64,000 nucleotides of DNA. Origin: a bacterium. Its GTDB lineage: Bacteria; Bacteroidota; Bacteroidia; Chitinophagales; Saprospiraceae. Shown here in pieces: positions 26,212 through 33,992 of this stretch (positions are counted from its first letter, which is position 1; each line of letters opens with the position of its first letter). A program made the position numbers and the translations under genes. The stretch lies in assembly GCA_024742755.1 (NCBI GenBank), contig JANSXW010000003.1, forward strand, positions 1 to 64,000. Direction: 5' to 3'. The notes beneath the pieces are model-generated. The model was given only the letters and a program-made list of their open reading frames with translations, was not told the DNA's origin and made no database searches.

Positions 26212-26637
26212 CTACGCTGGGGGATGAAGGTGTATTTGTTGCAGGATTCTACGCACACTGATAAGTTGGGCTCGGTTTAGTTTAAGAGCCTGTATCGTAG
26301 CTCTGCCAATTGGTGTTAATCCTTTTAAGTAGAGAGGATTTCTATCCCATGCAAAATGTTTTTTCCATTGATCTGTCCTCGGATTAAAAATAGGGACTAT
26401 TTTATCTGAGATATCGTCTTTAGCTTCTGTTTTATTGTATTTATGGCTATTGCAGCCTCTATACGATAAGGCTAGGTTTTCTGGTATCGAAAGTCCTTTT
26501 TTGGAAAGCGGAATAATATGTTCTATCTCGAAAGGTTGAGTAGAGATTTCCATAGGTGTAAGGCAGTATTCACAACGATTTACAGCCCTGGTTTCCACCA
26601 ACTGGCGTAGTTCATGTGAGTGAGAATTTCTACTCAT
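26212..26637 (-). CDS. HNH endonuclease
   Basis: 141 residues. Compact HNH/McrA-type nuclease: zinc pair C22xxC25 (RCEYC), then EIEHIIPLSKKG with His40, PENLALSYRGCN with Asn54 and Cys62, and His65. The beta-beta-alpha-metal core therefore appears intact. C-terminal residues 75-141 are basic and helical. AT-rich compared with pgm and RseP. It overlaps the upstream gene by 8 nt, so the two are translated together. Small HNH proteins of this kind are often annotated only as HNH nucleases; target and role are unknown. Confidence 0.85.
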   Translation of the reverse strand: MSRNSHSHELRQLVETRAVNRCEYCLTPMEISTQPFEIEHIIPLSKKGLSIPENLALSYRGCNSHKYNKTEAKDDISDKIVPIFNPRTDQWKKHFAWDRNPLYLKGLTPIGRATIQALKLNRAQLISVRRILQQIHLHPPA

Positions 26638-27043
26638 CTGTTAAAAAGGGATTTTCAATACCCAGGTCCTGTTTTAGCTTTTTTATGGTAATTCCACGCA
26701 GAGCGGCTAGTTCAGCGATTGCCTCCAGCCAATTAGCATTATGTTTTTCGGTTTGCTCTACCAGTCTGGTCAACTCTGCATGCTCTTCCGGAAGTATGGT
26801 CTCGTCTTGTAGTTTCTTATATAAGTTATCATAGCGGCGCTGTGCTTTGATTGGAAACCCCTGGTAAATTTTATCTAATAAAGCTAATTCTTTGTCTGAG
26901 GGTTTAGGGGACTTACGGCGGGCTATAATATGATTAAGTGCGTCGGAGAACTTTTCCAGGCTATCTAAATCCATATCAGATAGCCCTTTAAGCAGTTCGT
27001 CTGCATCCAGCTTAATATCCTTTCTAATCTCAATAGTACGCAT
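26630..27043 (-). CDS. Helical partner protein of the HNH nuclease, unknown function
   Basis: 137 residues from the ATG complementary to 27041-27043 (a TTG directly before it is in frame). Almost wholly alpha-helical and charged: DADELLKGLSDMDLDSLEKF, an Arg/Lys segment IARRKSPKPSDKE, and a C-terminal helix ITIKKLKQDLGI. No signal peptide or known domain. Overlap of 8 nt with the HNH gene and shared AT-rich composition suggest a two-gene module, whether toxin/antitoxin-like, defence or mobile-element derived. I know similar helical-protein plus HNH pairs from cyanobacteria and Bacteroidota, without an assigned function. Confidence 0.75.
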   Translation of the reverse strand: MRTIEIRKDIKLDADELLKGLSDMDLDSLEKFSDALNHIIARRKSPKPSDKELALLDKIYQGFPIKAQRRYDNLYKKLQDETILPEEHAELTRLVEQTEKHNANWLEAIAELAALRGITIKKLKQDLGIENPFLTDE

Positions 27044-27116
27044 CAATTCCTTTTAGGTAAAAATACGGTTTAATAGGCTAATTGGCAAGGGCTCAATTTT
27101 ATTGAACTGATCAAAT

Positions 27117-27149
27117 AAAAAAGCCCGGCTGCAACTGCAACCAGGCTTT
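27117..27149 (-). terminator. Terminator of the tRNA-Leu transcript
   Basis: On the minus strand AAAGCCTGG (complement of 27141-27149), a 12-nt loop, CCGGGCTTT (complement of 27120-27128, one mismatch), then a run of T complementary to the A tract at 27117-27119. It begins 6 nt after the tRNA-Leu(CAG) 3' end. Confidence 0.85.
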
Positions 27150-27154
27150 CGGGG

Positions 27155-27238
27155 TGCCCGCGAGAGGACTCGAACCTCCACGTCCGTAAGGACACATGAA
27201 CCTGAATCATGCACGTCTACCAATTCCGCCACGCGGGC
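27155..27238 (-). tRNA. tRNA-Leu (anticodon CAG)
   Basis: 84 nt class II tRNA. Acceptor GCCCGCG pairs with CGCGGGC plus discriminator A; D-arm GCGGAATTGGTAGA; anticodon stem CATGA/TCATG around TTCAGGT gives anticodon CAG. A long variable arm (TGTCCTTACGGACGTG) and T-loop TTCGAGT complete it. CCA is not encoded. Reads CUG codons. Confidence 0.97.
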
Positions 27239-27289
27239 CTATAATTATTATCAACGGGATAAATTGCTCTTCCCGCCTTCTATACTTCG

Positions 27290-27373
27290 TACCGACGGCG
27301 GGAATCGAACCCGCACTCTGTTGCCAGAACTGGATTTTGAATCCAGCGCGTCTACCAATTCCGCCACGTCGGC
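27290..27373 (-). tRNA. tRNA-Leu (anticodon CAA)
   Basis: 84 nt class II tRNA. Acceptor GCCGACG pairs with CGTCGGT (one G-T wobble), discriminator A. Anticodon stem CTGGA/TCCAG around TTCAAAA gives anticodon CAA. Long variable arm TTCTGGCAACAGAGT; T-arm GCGGG-TTCGATT-CCCGC. CCA not encoded. Transcribed first, 51 nt before tRNA-Leu(CAG). Reads UUG codons. Confidence 0.97.
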
Positions 27374-27419
27374 ATAAGATTGCCGATCAATCGGCGCTGC
27401 AATACTTCAATTGCGGATG

Positions 27420-27427
27420 CAAATATA
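27420..27427 (-). promoter_or_regulatory. -7 box of the tRNA-Leu promoter
   Basis: TATATTTG on the minus strand matches TAnnTTTG and lies about 47 nt upstream of the first tRNA. A clear -33 TTTG at the usual spacing is not visible; the right place falls next to the inverted repeat at 27446-27498. Confidence 0.5.
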
Positions 27428-27445
27428 GAGCGGTATTTTCAATTT

Positions 27446-27498
27446 GTAAAGCAAATGGGGCGAAAAAAGTTCCATTAATAACGCCCCATTTGCTTTAC
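27446..27498. repeat. Perfect 17-bp inverted repeat between rseP and the tRNA-Leu genes
   Basis: Arms GTAAAGCAAATGGGGCG (27446-27462) and CGCCCCATTTGCTTTAC (27482-27498) pair without a mismatch around a 19-nt loop that includes six A residues on the plus strand (six T on the minus). No T tract follows the stem on either strand. It starts 21 nt past the rseP stop, so it may be the rseP terminator of a non-canonical kind. Confidence 0.85.
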
Positions 27499-27518
27499 GG
27501 CTGATAGTCAGTGGATTC

Positions 27519-28859
27519 CTAACTGAAAAAACTGCGGATAATATCCAGCCCGTTGGCATACAGGACCAGCCCGATGACAATGATGAACCCGACGATCGTT
27601 GCACGTTCCAAAAACTTATCGCTGGGCTTGCGGCCCGTGACCATTTCGTAAAGAAGGAACATCACATGCCCGCCATCCAGCGCCGGGATGGGCAGTAGGT
27701 TCATGAAAGCCAGGATGAGGGACAGCACCGCCGTCATCGTCCAGAAGCGTTCCCAGAGCCATTCATTGCCAAACATGGAGCCAATGGTGCCGAATCCGCC
27801 AAGGCTTTCGGAGGCTTTGATGCGCCCGCGGAACATCTGCCCAAAGGCTTTCACCTGATCGCCCAGGAAGGTCCAGCCCTTTTGTACACCGGCTGGCATC
27901 GCCTGCGCAAAATTATATTCCTTGCGCTTGGTGCCGAACAGTTCCCCTGCCGTTACCCGTTCTACGCCGATCATGCCGTTTTTGGTAGTCGTCAAAGCGA
28001 GCTGAAGGGTGTCTGATCCGTTGCGGAGCACGGTAAGGTCTACCTCCACGTTATCTTTGCCACGGATGCCCCTCGCGAAGTCGATAAACCAGGGCGTAGG
28101 CTGCCCGTCCAGGCCGATAATCTGGTCTTCAGGTTTGATGCCTGCTTTTTCGGCCGGGCCATCCTCCATGATGTCCTTAATTTTGAAGGGCATGCGGGGG
28201 TAGAAGAGCGCCTTGTTCTTGTATTCGTAGCTGGAGAGCAGCGTAACATACTTAGGGTCGATGGGGACTTCCACTTCCTGGCCTTCCCGTTCCACTGTGA
28301 TCTGGTCTGCGTTATTGATGATAATTTCCCGTACTACCAGGCGGTCGTTGAATTGCTCATAAGGCTTGCCGGCTATGCTGAGGATATGGTCTCCATCGCG
28401 CAGCCCCATTTCCTGTCCGAGGGAATCCACCTGAATGCCGTATTCGAGGTTCTCATTGGGCAAATATTCCTGCCCATACACCCAAAGCACAAAGCCATAA
28501 AGCAGGAAGCCCAGGATAAAGTTGACGGTCACACCGCCCAGCATGATGATGAGCCGTTGCCAGGCCGGCTTGGAGCGAAACTCCCAGGGCTGCGGTTCCT
28601 CGCTCATTTGCTCGGTATCGAAGCTCTCGTCAATCATGCCGGATATTTTGACATAACCGCCCAGGGGCAGCCAGCCGATCCCGTACTCGGTTTCTCCAAT
28701 TTTCTTTTTGTACAATTCGAACCAGGGGTCAAAAAAGAGGTAGAATTTCTCCACACGGGTACCAAACAGGCGAGCCGGCAAAAAGTGGCCCAGCTCATGC
28801 AGTACAATCAAAATAGAAAGGCTAAGCATCAACTGCCCGCCCATGATTAGATAATCCAT
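27519..28859 (-). CDS. rseP: Site-2 (M50) intramembrane zinc metalloprotease RseP
   Basis: 446 residues, normal family length. Cleaves membrane-bound anti-sigma factors or other single-pass substrates within the membrane. First membrane helix carries HELGH (His21, Glu22, His25); the third ligand is in the C-terminal LLPIPALDGGHVMF. Two PDZ-like domains lie between (about 115-290), including EDGPAEKAGIKPEDQIIGLDG. Other helices at about 100-120, 370-395 and 425-443. The ECF/anti-sigma pair at 36.4-37.7 kb encodes a membrane-anchored anti-sigma, a possible substrate by analogy. A -7 box TACCTTTG lies at 28941-28948. Confidence 0.95.
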   Translation of the reverse strand: MDYLIMGGQLMLSLSILIVLHELGHFLPARLFGTRVEKFYLFFDPWFELYKKKIGETEYGIGWLPLGGYVKISGMIDESFDTEQMSEEPQPWEFRSKPAWQRLIIMLGGVTVNFILGFLLYGFVLWVYGQEYLPNENLEYGIQVDSLGQEMGLRDGDHILSIAGKPYEQFNDRLVVREIIINNADQITVEREGQEVEVPIDPKYVTLLSSYEYKNKALFYPRMPFKIKDIMEDGPAEKAGIKPEDQIIGLDGQPTPWFIDFARGIRGKDNVEVDLTVLRNGSDTLQLALTTTKNGMIGVERVTAGELFGTKRKEYNFAQAMPAGVQKGWTFLGDQVKAFGQMFRGRIKASESLGGFGTIGSMFGNEWLWERFWTMTAVLSLILAFMNLLPIPALDGGHVMFLLYEMVTGRKPSDKFLERATIVGFIIVIGLVLYANGLDIIRSFFS

Positions 28860-28940
28860 ATATTATTTTCTTCCTTGCAGGATGGTTAGTTTATCGAACA
28901 AAAGAACAGCTTCTTTCCGGTTATGTTGTTTAGGAGCGGG

Positions 28941-28948
28941 CAAAGGTA
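28941..28948 (-). promoter_or_regulatory. -7 box upstream of rseP
   Basis: TACCTTTG on the minus strand, a perfect TAnnTTTG, about 82 nt upstream of the rseP start. No good -33 element at the expected spacing. Confidence 0.4.
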
Positions 28949-29012
28949 GTTAAATATTATATTAGCGCCGCGGATTTCAGGACGAAACGAACCGGATCAA
29001 CAAAGTGAGGAT

Positions 29013-29717
29013 ATGAATATTTTTTTTACAAAAGAAGTGAGGGGGGCGGTGGCTGCACTTCCTGAAAGCGAAGCCCGGCATTGTATTCAGGTGCTTCGCC
29101 ATAAAGTGGGCGACCGCATTCACTTTATAGACGGGCGGGGCGGGCTATACGAAGGGGAGATTGTCGAGGCGGGCAAAAAGACATGCCTGCTGAAGGTCCT
29201 TTCCCACGAAGAAGCTTATGGCAAGCGGGCCTACCGGGTCCACCTGGCCGTTGCCCCGACCAAAAACATCAGCCGGATGGAGTGGCTGCTCGAAAAAGCC
29301 ACTGAAATCGGGTTGGATACCTTCACGCCCTTGCTTTGCAGTCATTCCGAGCGCCGGGTGCTGAAGCTGGAACGGCTGGAAAAAATTGTCCTCTCCGCTG
29401 CAAAGCAGTCTGTTAAGGCCTATTTGCCGCAGCTCAACCCACTGACCGGGTTTGAAGATTTTTTGGAAAGAACAGACAGCGAAGCCGGGCGCTTCATCGC
29501 CTATTTAGGAGAAGGCGTTAAGGGGGCCTTAAAACAAAACTACAAGGCCGGGCAAGACGTTTGTTTGTTAATTGGCCCGGAGGGTGGGTTTAGCCCTCAG
29601 GAGGCCCGGGCAGCTGCCGATGCAGGGTTCACGCCCGTCACTTTAGGCGAAAGCCGGCTGCGGACGGAAACGGCAGCCCTCGTAGCCTGCCATACTATTC
29701 ATCTTTTAAACGCATAA
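29013..29717 (+). CDS. rsmE: 16S rRNA (uracil(1498)-N3)-methyltransferase
   Basis: 234 residues. SPOUT-fold methyltransferase that modifies U1498 of 16S rRNA using S-adenosylmethionine. N-terminal PUA-like domain (HCIQVLRHKVGDRIHFIDG), then KNISRMEWLLEKATEIG, and the knot region LLIGPEGGFSPQE and VTLGESRLRTETAAL, all diagnostic. Cytoplasmic. Followed after 3 nt by a DUF4159 gene, so probably co-transcribed; divergent from rseP. Confidence 0.96.
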   Translation: MNIFFTKEVRGAVAALPESEARHCIQVLRHKVGDRIHFIDGRGGLYEGEIVEAGKKTCLLKVLSHEEAYGKRAYRVHLAVAPTKNISRMEWLLEKATEIGLDTFTPLLCSHSERRVLKLERLEKIVLSAAKQSVKAYLPQLNPLTGFEDFLERTDSEAGRFIAYLGEGVKGALKQNYKAGQDVCLLIGPEGGFSPQEARAAADAGFTPVTLGESRLRTETAALVACHTIHLLNA

Positions 29718-29720
29718 CTC

Positions 29721-30386
29721 ATGTTGAAAACCGGAATGGCGCTTTTTGCTGCTTTTTTGCTGGCCTTTACGACCCCATTTGACCCCGGAGCAGGAACTTT
29801 GAAGATGGGGCTGCTCAAATACAACGGCGGGGGCGACTGGTACGCCAACCCAACTGCATTGCCTAACCTTGCTGCTTTTTGCAATGCACAGCTGGGGACG
29901 GACTTTGACACAGAGTATGAGGAAGTCGAAGTGGGGAGCGTGGAGTTGTACAACTTTGCTTTTGTGCACATGACGGGGCACGGCAATGTGGTCTTCTCAG
30001 ATGCAGAAGCAGAAAACCTGCGCAACTACCTGCTGGGCGGCGGCTTTCTCCATATTGACGACAACTACGGTATGGACCCCTACGTGCGGGTGGCGATGAA
30101 AAAGGTATTCCCGGAGCAGGAATTCGTGGAGTTGCCCTTCGAGCACGAGGTATTCCGCCAAAAGTTTGAGTTTGAGAATGGCCTGCCTAAGGTGCACAAA
30201 CACGATGACAAGCCAGCACAAGCTTTTGGCTTATTCCACGAAGGGCGGATGGTTTGCCTGTACTCTTTCGAGTCAGACCTTGGTGATGGCTGGGAAGACG
30301 AGGACGTGCACAATGACCCCGAGCCGATCCGCCGCCGGGCCCTTCAAATGGGGGCTAATATCATACAATTTGCCTTTCAGCAGTAA
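29721..30386 (+). CDS. DUF4159 family secreted protein
   Basis: 221 residues with a signal peptide (about 1-18). Features of DUF4159: LLKYNGGGDWYANPTALPNL, then MTGHGNVVFSDAEAENLRNY and GGGFLHIDDNYGMDPYVR, followed by FEHEVFRQKF. This class-I-glutamine-amidotransferase-like fold binds something unknown; the family has no defined biochemical role but is widespread in Bacteroidota and myxobacteria. Starts 3 nt after rsmE. Convergent with a PspC-domain gene, with only 3 nt between stops. Confidence 0.85.
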   Translation: MLKTGMALFAAFLLAFTTPFDPGAGTLKMGLLKYNGGGDWYANPTALPNLAAFCNAQLGTDFDTEYEEVEVGSVELYNFAFVHMTGHGNVVFSDAEAENLRNYLLGGGFLHIDDNYGMDPYVRVAMKKVFPEQEFVELPFEHEVFRQKFEFENGLPKVHKHDDKPAQAFGLFHEGRMVCLYSFESDLGDGWEDEDVHNDPEPIRRRALQMGANIIQFAFQQ

Positions 30387-30389
30387 AAC

Positions 30390-30605
30390 CTACTGCCAGA
30401 TGACCGATCGTTTGCGCCGGATGTAGTTCCGTACATTTAGCCAAAAGGCTACAAAAATGTACAGAATGACTGGCGACCCCAGGGCCACAAACGAAATGTA
30501 GATAAAATTAATGCGCACGCGGGCAGAAGCAATCCCCATTTTGTCACCGAGATAGCTGCACACACCAAACGCTGATCTTTCCAGTAAATCTTTTACGTAT
30601 CGCAT
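30390..30605 (-). CDS. PspC-domain small membrane protein
   Basis: 71 residues from the ATG complementary to 30603-30605; a longer frame to 30650 has no support. PspC domain: VKDLLERSAFGVCSYLGDKM, then GIASARVRINFIYIS and one membrane helix (about 33-56, VALGSPVILYIFVAFWL), ending in a basic tail NYIRRKRS. PspC proteins modulate envelope-stress responses at the inner membrane. No psp partners are visible nearby. Confidence 0.85.
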   Translation of the reverse strand: MRYVKDLLERSAFGVCSYLGDKMGIASARVRINFIYISFVALGSPVILYIFVAFWLNVRNYIRRKRSVIWQ

Positions 30606-30834
30606 AAGCCAATTTTTGATCAGGCACTTCACTTCCATGCAATGCCGCACAGGCTACAGCAACCTGTCCTCCGGTATAACGTAGAATCCGGTTCAGGCGT
30701 TGCCGGCAGGCGGGATTCTGGTCAAAAAGCATGACCGCATCCGCTATTGCTCTGGAATAAATCCCTAACAATAAAATAGGCAAATGGATTACAGGACCGG
30801 CAAAAAAATCAATTTCCCCGGTTGTCGCCTGTAT

Positions 30835-31026
30835 TTATTCGGCTATAGCGGTCATCGCGTCATTCATAGATACCTGCTCATAAACCGCAGCGCCATTTTC
30901 CAGTGAGTGGCCAGGCTCTTGAATGTTGCCTTCAGATCCGGAAAAAAGAAAGAATGCACCGGCGGCGCCAAAAACGAGCAGCAATGCAATGATAATGGTT
31001 TCGATGTTTGATTTGTTACGTGCCAT
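30835..31026 (-). CDS. Small single-pass membrane protein, unknown function
   Basis: 63 residues from the ATG complementary to 31024-31026. A membrane helix spans about 9-28 (ETIIIALLLVFGAAGAFFLF) after a basic start MARNKSN, so the C-terminus (acidic, EGNIQEPGHS) should face the periplasm. The longer frame to 31185 would run through GC-rich non-coding-like sequence and was rejected. No family recognised; moderate confidence that it is a real gene. Confidence 0.55.
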   Translation of the reverse strand: MARNKSNIETIIIALLLVFGAAGAFFLFSGSEGNIQEPGHSLENGAAVYEQVSMNDAMTAIAE

Positions 31027-31757
31027 GATGTTTGGTTGTTTGTTGCAGCGGCAGCACTGGCGGGGCTGAAAGCTGCGGTTTAGGAATACGGGGGGCTTTC
31101 CCGGCGGAGCGGCTGAGCGCTCCGACGCGGCATAGGGGGCCCGGGGCAAGTGCGGGGCACTTTGCCAGGTCAAAGGTTTCGACAAGGCACAGCAAGGGCT
31201 TTCAGCTTCCGTTGCACCGGAGGCTGTTGCAAAGAGGCAGGCATAGCTTGCCCCTTTAGCGGCGTGCGGTCAGGCACGCGCTATTCAGGCATAGGAGTAG
31301 CAGGGCAAGCGGGTACACTTGCCGGAAATGCAGGCATACACCGGGCACAATGATAGCCGGGCTTTTGCCGGGCGATCAGTCAAAAGATGTACAGAGCCTG
31401 CAGGGTACGCTACCGTACCTGACCAATGCTGTGTTTGAAATCGGTGGTTGTAGATGGGCTGCGAGTTGCAAGCCCGGGAGTGTTGTTTATGGAGGAGATG
31501 GCGCAGTGCAGCCTTTAGGGCAGTAGTTGCCCAGGCAGCCTGCACCCGGTTTGTAAGGGTTCTGCATAGGTCGTTTTGGTTTACTGAATGATTATGATTG
31601 TTGGCAGACAGTTTTCCAACTGTGCTTATGCAAATATTATAAAAAATATTTATATAAGTATAATCCGGTCTCGATTTATTATAAAAAATCATCATTTGTT
31701 TCTCTGTATTGCGTTCATCTACAGAGCTACAAAATATATGCCAAAAATATTATGTGT
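31027..31757. other. Long intergenic region (731 bp) without a convincing gene
   Basis: The first 530 bp are GC-rich and the last 160 bp strongly AT-rich. Small structures are seen: hairpin GCGTGC-GGTCAG-GCACGC (31262-31279), AGTGC/GCACT, and three direct copies of CAGGCATA (31238, 31286, 31331; spacing 48 and 45 nt). Frames such as 31285-31695 (minus) have no protein-like composition. I saw no motif of RNase P, tmRNA or SRP RNA. Confidence 0.4.
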
Positions 31758-32951
31758 TTATTTTAGACTTGTGCTCACGGGTTTGGGCGTGCTTTGAGGG
31801 GGCAGCAAAAGCCACAATCTGCCGTAGGATTTCAGGTTGCTGGCTTCCTGTTCCGCCGCATCTCCAATGCCTGTGTAGAAGTCGACATGCCCGGGCCCCC
31901 GGATGGCGCCACCTACGTCCTGCGCGATCAGGAGGCGGTAGTCATGGCCGACCACGCGCTGTTTGCGGTTGTCAAAGATGGGGAAAGCGGCAAGCAGGCA
32001 ACTGCCCAATGGGATGTACCTGCGGTCTACCGCAATAGAATAGCCAGCTGTTAGCGGCACATTGCCTGCTCCGGAGGGTTCAGATTGCTGTCGGATAAAA
32101 AAGGTGTAGGAAGGATTCTGGAAAAGTATGGTATCGGTCAGGGAAGGGTTCTGGAGCAGAAATTTGCGGATACCCCGAATGGAAAGGTCGGCGATATTCA
32201 GGTCTGCCCGGTCCTGTATGTATTTTTCAATACTCAGATAAGGATGGCGGTTGCTGCCGTTATAGGAGAAGAGCTCTCGTGTGCCATCTGGGTATTCCAC
32301 AAACCCGGACCCCTGCACCTGCATGTAATACAAGTCTACTTTGTTGGCCGCGTAGGCAAGCTCGAGCCCCATGCTGTCCAGCACGCCTTCTCCTTCAATC
32401 TGGGCACGGGTAGGAAGCGCCCCTTCCCAGTCAAGGGGGCGGCTGTAAATCGGATACCTGAAGGCCCCTGTAGGTTTCCGGGATACTTTGATGACAGGTG
32501 TAAAGTACCCCGTGAACTGCACATTCCCACGCTGGTCCCGCCCCCAAATCTGATGGGCATTGAGGTACTTTTCCATACCGAAGGGCTGCGCGTGCTGCCA
32601 GGCGGCCAGCATGGCCGTGACTTCCCGGAGTTCTTCGTGACGGATTCGGAGGTTGCCGACCTGATAATTGCTGCGGCCGCGGGCAAGGTCCAGCAATTTA
32701 AGATTTTGCTGAAGTGCTTCTACCGCAGCACCATCGATAATAGGAAGCACCAGTGAATCAAGTGGGGTAAGTTCATAGATTTCTTTTTGTTTGGGCGCTC
32801 CTTTTACCCGCCCGGCCCGGTCGATCCGAAGCTTTGAAGGCTCGTTATCCTTCACAGGCATCGCAACAGGCAAATGCCCGGACTCCGGTGTGGTTTCGCA
32901 GCCAGTGAGCGCAGCGAGCACCAGGCAGATGACGGCCGTATGTATTTTCAT
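31758..32951 (-). CDS. mltA: Membrane-bound lytic murein transglycosylase A (MltA) lipoprotein
   Basis: 397 residues from the ATG complementary to 32949-32951, which opens the lipoprotein signal MKIHTAVICLVLAALTGC (Cys18); the frame extends nine codons further but that start lacks sense. Cleaves peptidoglycan glycan strands. MltA core: FTGYFTPVIKVSRKPTGAF, YYMQVQGSGFVEYPDGT, and the 3D double-psi barrel GYSIAVDRRYIPLGS with LIAQDVGGAIRGPGHVDFYTG, which contains the catalytic Asp. Periplasmic, outer-membrane anchored. Distinct from MltG at 18.9 kb. Confidence 0.93.
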   Translation of the reverse strand: MKIHTAVICLVLAALTGCETTPESGHLPVAMPVKDNEPSKLRIDRAGRVKGAPKQKEIYELTPLDSLVLPIIDGAAVEALQQNLKLLDLARGRSNYQVGNLRIRHEELREVTAMLAAWQHAQPFGMEKYLNAHQIWGRDQRGNVQFTGYFTPVIKVSRKPTGAFRYPIYSRPLDWEGALPTRAQIEGEGVLDSMGLELAYAANKVDLYYMQVQGSGFVEYPDGTRELFSYNGSNRHPYLSIEKYIQDRADLNIADLSIRGIRKFLLQNPSLTDTILFQNPSYTFFIRQQSEPSGAGNVPLTAGYSIAVDRRYIPLGSCLLAAFPIFDNRKQRVVGHDYRLLIAQDVGGAIRGPGHVDFYTGIGDAAEQEASNLKSYGRLWLLLPPQSTPKPVSTSLK

Positions 32952-32992
32952 AAGGTGGTAGGTTGATGCCACGAACAATTATACTATAAAAA

Positions 32993-33871
32993 TCATGGAC
33001 TTCCAAAGGGCTTTTCGGCGGTGATCAGCCCGTAGTACCACAGCCCCTGCCGGAGCGCCTGAAATTGCCGTACACTGCCCACGATATTGTTGTGCTGTGC
33101 CCGGGTCCGGACGCCAAGGGGATAAAGCAGGTAATTGGCCCATAGCCAGCGGCGGGAAATCAAATAAAGGTTTTTGAGCGAGATGAATGCATAGCGGGTG
33201 AAATCTTCTATTTGAATGTTTTCGAAGCGGGCTTGTTCCAGGTGGGAGCGGTGCTCCTGAGTGGTGTCGAGGTCGGGGATGGCCCATCGGTTGACCCAGT
33301 CGAGCAGCAGCTTTTCCTGTGCATCAGGGAGCGGCCTTTGGTAGCGGATGTACTCCGCAAGGACCATTCTGCCTCCGGGTTTCAGCAGTCGTGCGGCTTC
33401 CTGATAGAAGGCGGCTTTGTCGGCGGCATGGCAAAGGCTCTCACAGGCCCAGATGACATCCACGCTGTTGTCTTCGAGCGGCACCTGACAGTAGTCGCCT
33501 TCAATGAACTGGCAAAGGTGGGTGAGCTTGCGTTCCGAAGCCTGTTTTTCAGCGGTGGCGACTTGGGTGGCTACGGGCGTAATGCCGGTTGCACGGACAG
33601 ATTTTTGGGCGGCCAGCCACAAACTGCTGCCTCCGTTGCCACAACCAGCGTCAAGCACATGCTGACCGGGTTCGACCTTGCCCCGGGCTGCCATGATTTG
33701 GTTGGTATTCAGCAGGGCCTGACCGTGGGTCCGGTGGTGGCGGTCATAAAACCCGAAATGTACCGCCTGATTGTCTTCGTTGAGCCAGGCTACCTGATAG
33801 TCAAACCGGGTTTCATCATAATACCGAATGATATCACGAAGATGAGTAGTCTGCAGGGAAGAGGTGGGCAT
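32993..33871 (-). CDS. Class I SAM-dependent methyltransferase (sterol/tocopherol-type)
   Basis: 292 residues. Motif I VLDAGCGNGGSSLWLA, motif II region FIEGDYCQVPLEDNSVDVI, then ACESLCHAADKAAFYQEAAR and LLKPGGRMVLAEYI (motif III). The order and spacing, with GITPVATQVATAEKQ, match the group that includes gamma-tocopherol and 24-sterol methyltransferases, acting on small lipophilic substrates. Substrate unknown. No signal peptide. Starts downstream of the SQR gene on the same strand, but a terminator lies between them; mltA follows after 41 nt. Confidence 0.85.
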   Translation of the reverse strand: MPTSSLQTTHLRDIIRYYDETRFDYQVAWLNEDNQAVHFGFYDRHHRTHGQALLNTNQIMAARGKVEPGQHVLDAGCGNGGSSLWLAAQKSVRATGITPVATQVATAEKQASERKLTHLCQFIEGDYCQVPLEDNSVDVIWACESLCHAADKAAFYQEAARLLKPGGRMVLAEYIRYQRPLPDAQEKLLLDWVNRWAIPDLDTTQEHRSHLEQARFENIQIEDFTRYAFISLKNLYLISRRWLWANYLLYPLGVRTRAQHNNIVGSVRQFQALRQGLWYYGLITAEKPFGSP

Positions 33872-33926
33872 GAGCTCCTATGTCTGTTTCTACCGGCAAA
33901 ATAGGGAATTTTTGAGGATCGGCAGG

Positions 33927-33968
33927 AAAAGAGCGCAGCCCCGCCAACCATTCGGCTGACGGGGCTGC
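33927..33968 (-). terminator. Terminator of the sulfide:quinone oxidoreductase gene
   Basis: On the minus strand GCAGCCCCG (complement of 33960-33968), a loop, then CGGGGCTGC (complement of 33935-33943), perfect 9-bp arms, followed by GCTCTTTT. It lies 24 nt after the gene's stop. Confidence 0.85.
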
Positions 33969-33992
33969 TGTAAGTAGAACAATGAGTCTGTG

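Noticed and set aside
27155-27373. Short protein frame spanning the tRNA genes
   Set aside because: It reads through two clear tRNA genes.
30544-30783. 79-codon minus-strand frame upstream of the PspC gene
   Set aside because: It overlaps the PspC-domain gene in another frame and has no recognisable features; possibly non-coding leader.
31285-31695. 136-codon minus-strand frame in the 31-kb gap
   Set aside because: Composition is not protein-like and it crosses the GC-rich/AT-rich border with no homology-like motif.
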